From positions 1-8,358 of the forward strand of contig JAUIJG010000226.1 in assembly GCA_030431355.1 (NCBI GenBank): a stretch of DNA of 8,358 bases, read 5' to 3'. The stretch is from a bacterium (lineage in GTDB: Bacteria; Cyanobacteriota; Vampirovibrionia; Obscuribacterales; Obscuribacteraceae). Position 1 is the stretch's first letter; each line of letters starts with the position of its first letter. Shown one piece after another: positions 6,375-8,358 of the stretch. The notes beneath the pieces are model-generated. The model ran no database searches. It was not told the origin of the DNA and saw only the letters and a program-made list of their open reading frames with translations. The position numbers and the translations under genes are program-made.

Positions 6375-7106
6375 CTAGTCCAGTTTTGGTCCATCTTCTC
6401 CAACTGGTGTATCCGGTGGGCTAGCCTTGAAGGTGTTAACTGTTGCTCCGCTTGAGCCTGCCGAATCGAGGACACCCGCTTCATTTGCCATTTTAGAAAA
6501 TGAGATCAAGTCTTCGCCATTGAAGTTTCCGGTGGCTTTGCTCAGATCTACGTCTTCAAAGCCAGGTTCACCCTGCATCTTCATCAGGGCCATGAAGGCA
6601 CCATTTCTTTTTGCTACTTCCTCGTCTGATTCTCCAGGAAAATAATCTTTTGCTAGATCTAGCCCCTCTTGAACCGGATCTACAGACTCCGACAGTTCCG
6701 CCATACTATTCACTTCGCCAGGCTCAAAAATCTCTTTAGATCGGTCTGTGGTGCTTTCTGTCTCTTCCGGGGAGAGACTTTCGGCCTTCTCTTTGAAAAC
6801 ATGTGAATCATCATGGCCTTCGCCCACAGGCTTTTCGCCATCGGCAATCCCTTCAGTCGCGTTCTCTCCCGTAAGCGTGTTGGGACCATCTTTGTCTTCG
6901 TTCAAAAGTCGCTTAACTTCATCGCCAAAGTCGATCTCGGGAGAGCCGAATTTCTCGTTTACGTCAAAATCTTGATCTGTTTGGGGCTCATTGGCGGGTA
7001 GTTCATTTCTGAGAAGATCATTTGCCTCTCCAGAGAGCTTTGTGTCGGTACTGTTGTCCGATTCTATGGCCGTGCCTTTAGGTGCTTCCAATTGAGTTTT
7101 AGACAT
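6375..7106 (-). CDS. Acidic, largely disordered protein of unknown function
   Basis: A 243-aa product that I do not recognise. By count it has 57 Asp/Glu and 21 Lys/Arg, with no Cys or Trp, so it is strongly acidic. Residues 1-140 are rich in E, D, S, T, G and P with little hydrophobic pattern and look disordered. Residues about 145-215 look more folded (EGLDLAKDYF, VAKRNGAFMALMKMQG, EDLISFSKMANEAGVLD, suggesting three short helices). The tail is Pro/Gly-rich. There is no signal peptide or membrane segment. ATG 7106 is preceded by GGGGA with six bases of spacing, a good ribosome site, and the leader contains a terminator-like hairpin (7149-7121). It is convergent with the Ser/Thr kinase gene, 62 bp from its end, and divergent from the phosphoesterase gene. 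Its N terminus (MSxxx..AP..TAIESD) loosely resembles that of the 93-aa ORF at 1208-927. Confidence 0.72.
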   Translation of the reverse strand: MSKTQLEAPKGTAIESDNSTDTKLSGEANDLLRNELPANEPQTDQDFDVNEKFGSPEIDFGDEVKRLLNEDKDGPNTLTGENATEGIADGEKPVGEGHDDSHVFKEKAESLSPEETESTTDRSKEIFEPGEVNSMAELSESVDPVQEGLDLAKDYFPGESDEEVAKRNGAFMALMKMQGEPGFEDVDLSKATGNFNGEDLISFSKMANEAGVLDSAGSSGATVNTFKASPPDTPVGEDGPKLD

Positions 7107-7120
7107 AGCAAATCCCCACT

Positions 7121-7149
7121 AAAAACTGGATCGCTTCTTAGAACGATCC
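7121..7149 (-). terminator. Terminator-like hairpin in the leader of the acidic-protein gene
   Basis: On the minus strand, GGATCG (7149-7144) and CGATCC (7133-7128) form a perfect 6-bp stem around TTCTAAGAAG. TTCT/AGAA in the loop can extend the pairing imperfectly. A TTTTT run follows two bases after the stem (7125-7121). The hairpin lies 15-43 bases upstream of the ATG at 7106, with no minus-strand gene upstream to terminate. It could be an attenuator, an RNA-stabilising stem, or a DNA-level operator. The stem is short, so termination is uncertain. Confidence 0.35.
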
Positions 7150-7257
7150 TGAAAATAAAAACAGTTGCGGGTAGTAAAAATTGTTGCCGCAGTATCAACT
7201 TAGTGCAGTAGAGTGACCGCTCTGTGACAATCCGAATATTGATGCAGTGTTTTCGCG

Positions 7258-7263
7258 TATACT
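7258..7263 (+). promoter_or_regulatory. Possible -10 element for the phosphoesterase gene
   Basis: TATACT at 7258-7263 is the same hexamer as the candidate -10 of the Ser/Thr kinase gene. No good -35 lies at 16-18 bp. A GTGAC direct repeat with an 11-bp period (7213-7217 and 7224-7228) further upstream could bind an activator. A start near 7270 would give a leader of about 50 nt. Weak evidence. Confidence 0.22.
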
Positions 7264-7320
7264 CAGATGCTACACTTCCCGGGTGGTTGGCTCTCTTTTG
7301 GTGCGCTCTTAGCTTGACTG

Positions 7321-8250
7321 ATGCCGAAATTTGATATCTTCATAGAACAGTTTGTGCTTTGTCTATTCTTGTTTTTGGTTGCGGCGGTGTATATATGGTG
7401 CGGCCGTATTGTTCTAAGCCTTAAAGCCAATAGTTGGAATTTGCGTTCTCTAAGGGCTAAGTCCTATGTCGGCATATTATTTGGGCTTCTGGGACTTATT
7501 TGCTTTGGGTACTCTTTTTTAGAGCCATTTCAACTAGATATGAATCGAGTGTCTTTTCGGTCGAATAAGCTTGAAGGGTTGGGTCGACCGCTGAAGATAG
7601 TGCATATCTCTGACTTGCACTGTGATGGAATCAAGAGAGTAGTGGATCAGATTCCTGCCAGAGTAAAGTCTTGCAGTCCCGATTTTGTGGTGTTTTCCGG
7701 AGACGCCTGTCACAACAAAAAGGGCCTGAGAGACTTTCGTAATTGCTTGAGTTCGCTGGCTGAAATATGTCCGGTTTACGCTATTAAAGGTAATCATGAC
7801 GCAAGAGGGGTCCGTTATTGGGAGTTGTTCAAAGGAACCGGCGCCAGAGAGTTAAACTGTTCTGGAGAGACTATTTTGGTCGAAGAAGTCCCCATATGGA
7901 TAGGTGGGGTGGCAGTTGATAATGAGACTTGCCTGGAGGAGACTTTGCTGAAGGCTCCAGAGAAACAATTCAAAGTATTTCTATATCACTATCCGCATGG
8001 TGTAGAGAGTGCCTCTAAATATGGTATCGATCTTTTCTGTGCCGGTCACACCCATGGAGGACAGGTGCGACTGCCCATGTATGGAGCGCTATTGTCGGCT
8101 TCCGGCCTGGGGCGCAAGTACGATCGAGGGCTCTTTGAAGTGGCTGGCACCAAGCTTCATATAAGTCAGGGGACGGGAATGACGGGCTTGCCTATTAGAT
8201 TCCTGGCACCACCACAGATAACTTTGATTGAAGTTGAACCCGGACAATAG
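7321..8250 (+). CDS. Membrane-anchored metallophosphoesterase (YkuE/YaeI-like)
   Basis: A 309-aa calcineurin-like phosphoesterase with two N-terminal membrane segments (about residues 8-33 and 47-66) and a catalytic domain from about residue 90. The dinuclear metal-site motifs appear in order: HISDLH (D98, H100), SGD (D128), KGNHD (N158, H159), YHYP (H223) and CAGHTHGGQ (H243, H245). The ending ISQGTGMTGLPIRFLAPPQITLIEV is typical of the YkuE/YaeI group, whose members cleave phosphodiester or pyrophosphate bonds, including in lipid A-type precursors in some species. The substrate here is unknown. One departure is that GDxxD reads GDACH (H131 for the last Asp); that Asp is not usually a metal ligand. 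ATG 7321 is the first start after an in-frame stop (7315-7317), but no Shine-Dalgarno is visible. The catalytic domain may face either side of the membrane. It appears monocistronic. Confidence 0.92.
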   Translation: MPKFDIFIEQFVLCLFLFLVAAVYIWCGRIVLSLKANSWNLRSLRAKSYVGILFGLLGLICFGYSFLEPFQLDMNRVSFRSNKLEGLGRPLKIVHISDLHCDGIKRVVDQIPARVKSCSPDFVVFSGDACHNKKGLRDFRNCLSSLAEICPVYAIKGNHDARGVRYWELFKGTGARELNCSGETILVEEVPIWIGGVAVDNETCLEETLLKAPEKQFKVFLYHYPHGVESASKYGIDLFCAGHTHGGQVRLPMYGALLSASGLGRKYDRGLFEVAGTKLHISQGTGMTGLPIRFLAPPQITLIEVEPGQ

Positions 8251-8261
8251 CTCTTGTCTTT

Positions 8262-8286
8262 AGTGATTTTATCTGGATAAATCACT
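8262..8286. terminator. Hairpin after the phosphoesterase gene, possible bidirectional terminator
   Basis: AGTGATTTTATC (8262-8273) pairs with GATAAATCACT (8276-8286), giving a stem of about 10-11 bp with one bulged T and a very small loop, 11 bases after the stop at 8250. The stem is AT-rich and has no immediate T-run on the plus strand. The nearest, TTTCTT, is about 20 bases further. It may still end transcription or protect the 3' end of the mRNA, and it overlaps the stop codon of a possible convergent gene. Confidence 0.38.
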
Positions 8287-8358
8287 GCGAGAAATGATCT
8301 GATCTTTCTTAATGGACTTGTTTGCTTTTGTTCCCATAATTTCGTTGAGAGATCGGAT
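8269..8358 (-). CDS. Possible C-terminal end of a minus-strand gene (partial)
   Basis: An open minus-strand frame enters from the right edge and gives 29 residues (containing SLNEIMGTKANKSIKKDQ and ending SDLSR), then TAA at 8271-8269. It is basic and hydrophilic, as C-terminal tails often are, and the layout would be a convergent pair with the phosphoesterase, 18 bp apart. It is too short to identify, and a chance open frame is quite possible. Confidence 0.3.
   Translation of the reverse strand: MRSLNEIMGTKANKSIKKDQIISRSDLSR

Noticed and set aside
7154..7195. An inverted repeat TGCGG...CCGCA in the divergent region before the phosphoesterase.
   Set aside because: It has only a 5-bp stem with a 16-base loop, which is expected by chance.
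8312..8358. A plus-strand frame starting MDLFAFVPII at the right edge.
   Set aside because: Only 15 codons are visible, with no ribosome site, and it competes with the opposite-strand frame. There is not enough to call.

Overview
The window looks like ordinary chromosomal DNA from a signalling-rich bacterium of moderate GC content. No rRNA, tRNA, CRISPR array, transposase or phage gene is visible. Two features recall the non-photosynthetic cyanobacterial relatives (Vampirovibrionia/Melainabacteria, Obscuribacterales-like): a Ser/Thr kinase fused to leucine-rich repeats of the 'ITDxGL' type, and a soluble PAS histidine kinase. A planctomycete-like lineage is the main alternative. This assignment is inference from protein style only, because no phylogenetic marker is present.

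Layout. Positions 3-176 are the 3' end of a PAS-domain protein cut by the window edge. Positions 359-979 encode a small membrane fatty-acid-hydroxylase-like enzyme. A small acidic ORF (1208-927, minus) runs into its 3' end. Positions 1466-2137 encode an OmpR/PhoB-type response regulator. It meets, tail to tail and 10 bp apart, a soluble PAS histidine kinase on the minus strand (3221-2148). A 202-bp divergent control region with inverted TTGTC half-sites separates this kinase from the largest gene (3424-6312, 962 aa). That gene encodes two CxxC/CxC modules, a Ser/Thr kinase domain, one membrane span and two related leucine-rich blocks. Convergent to it is a 243-aa, strongly acidic protein of unknown function (7106-6375, minus) with a terminator-like hairpin in its leader. 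A membrane-anchored YkuE/YaeI-type metallophosphoesterase follows (7321-8250). A hairpin and the possible 3' end of another minus-strand gene close the window.

Working together. Three of the better-supported genes are signalling proteins (histidine kinase, response regulator, Ser/Thr kinase) and the partial PAS protein may be a fourth. The response regulator and histidine kinase may be partners, but their tail-to-tail arrangement means they are not co-transcribed. The Ser/Thr kinase has the layout of a receptor: cytoplasmic metal-binding modules and kinase, with a leucine-rich region outside the membrane. No operon of co-directional, closely spaced genes is visible. The hydroxylase and phosphoesterase suggest lipid or envelope work, but nothing in the sequence ties them to the signalling genes.

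Most unusual points: the duplicated C-x2-C...GSLTQWI...C-x-C module, the duplicated ~235-residue leucine-rich block, the altered kinase motifs (HGD for HRD, SAD for SPE, SE for SD), and a possible N-terminal similarity between the two acidic minus-strand proteins.
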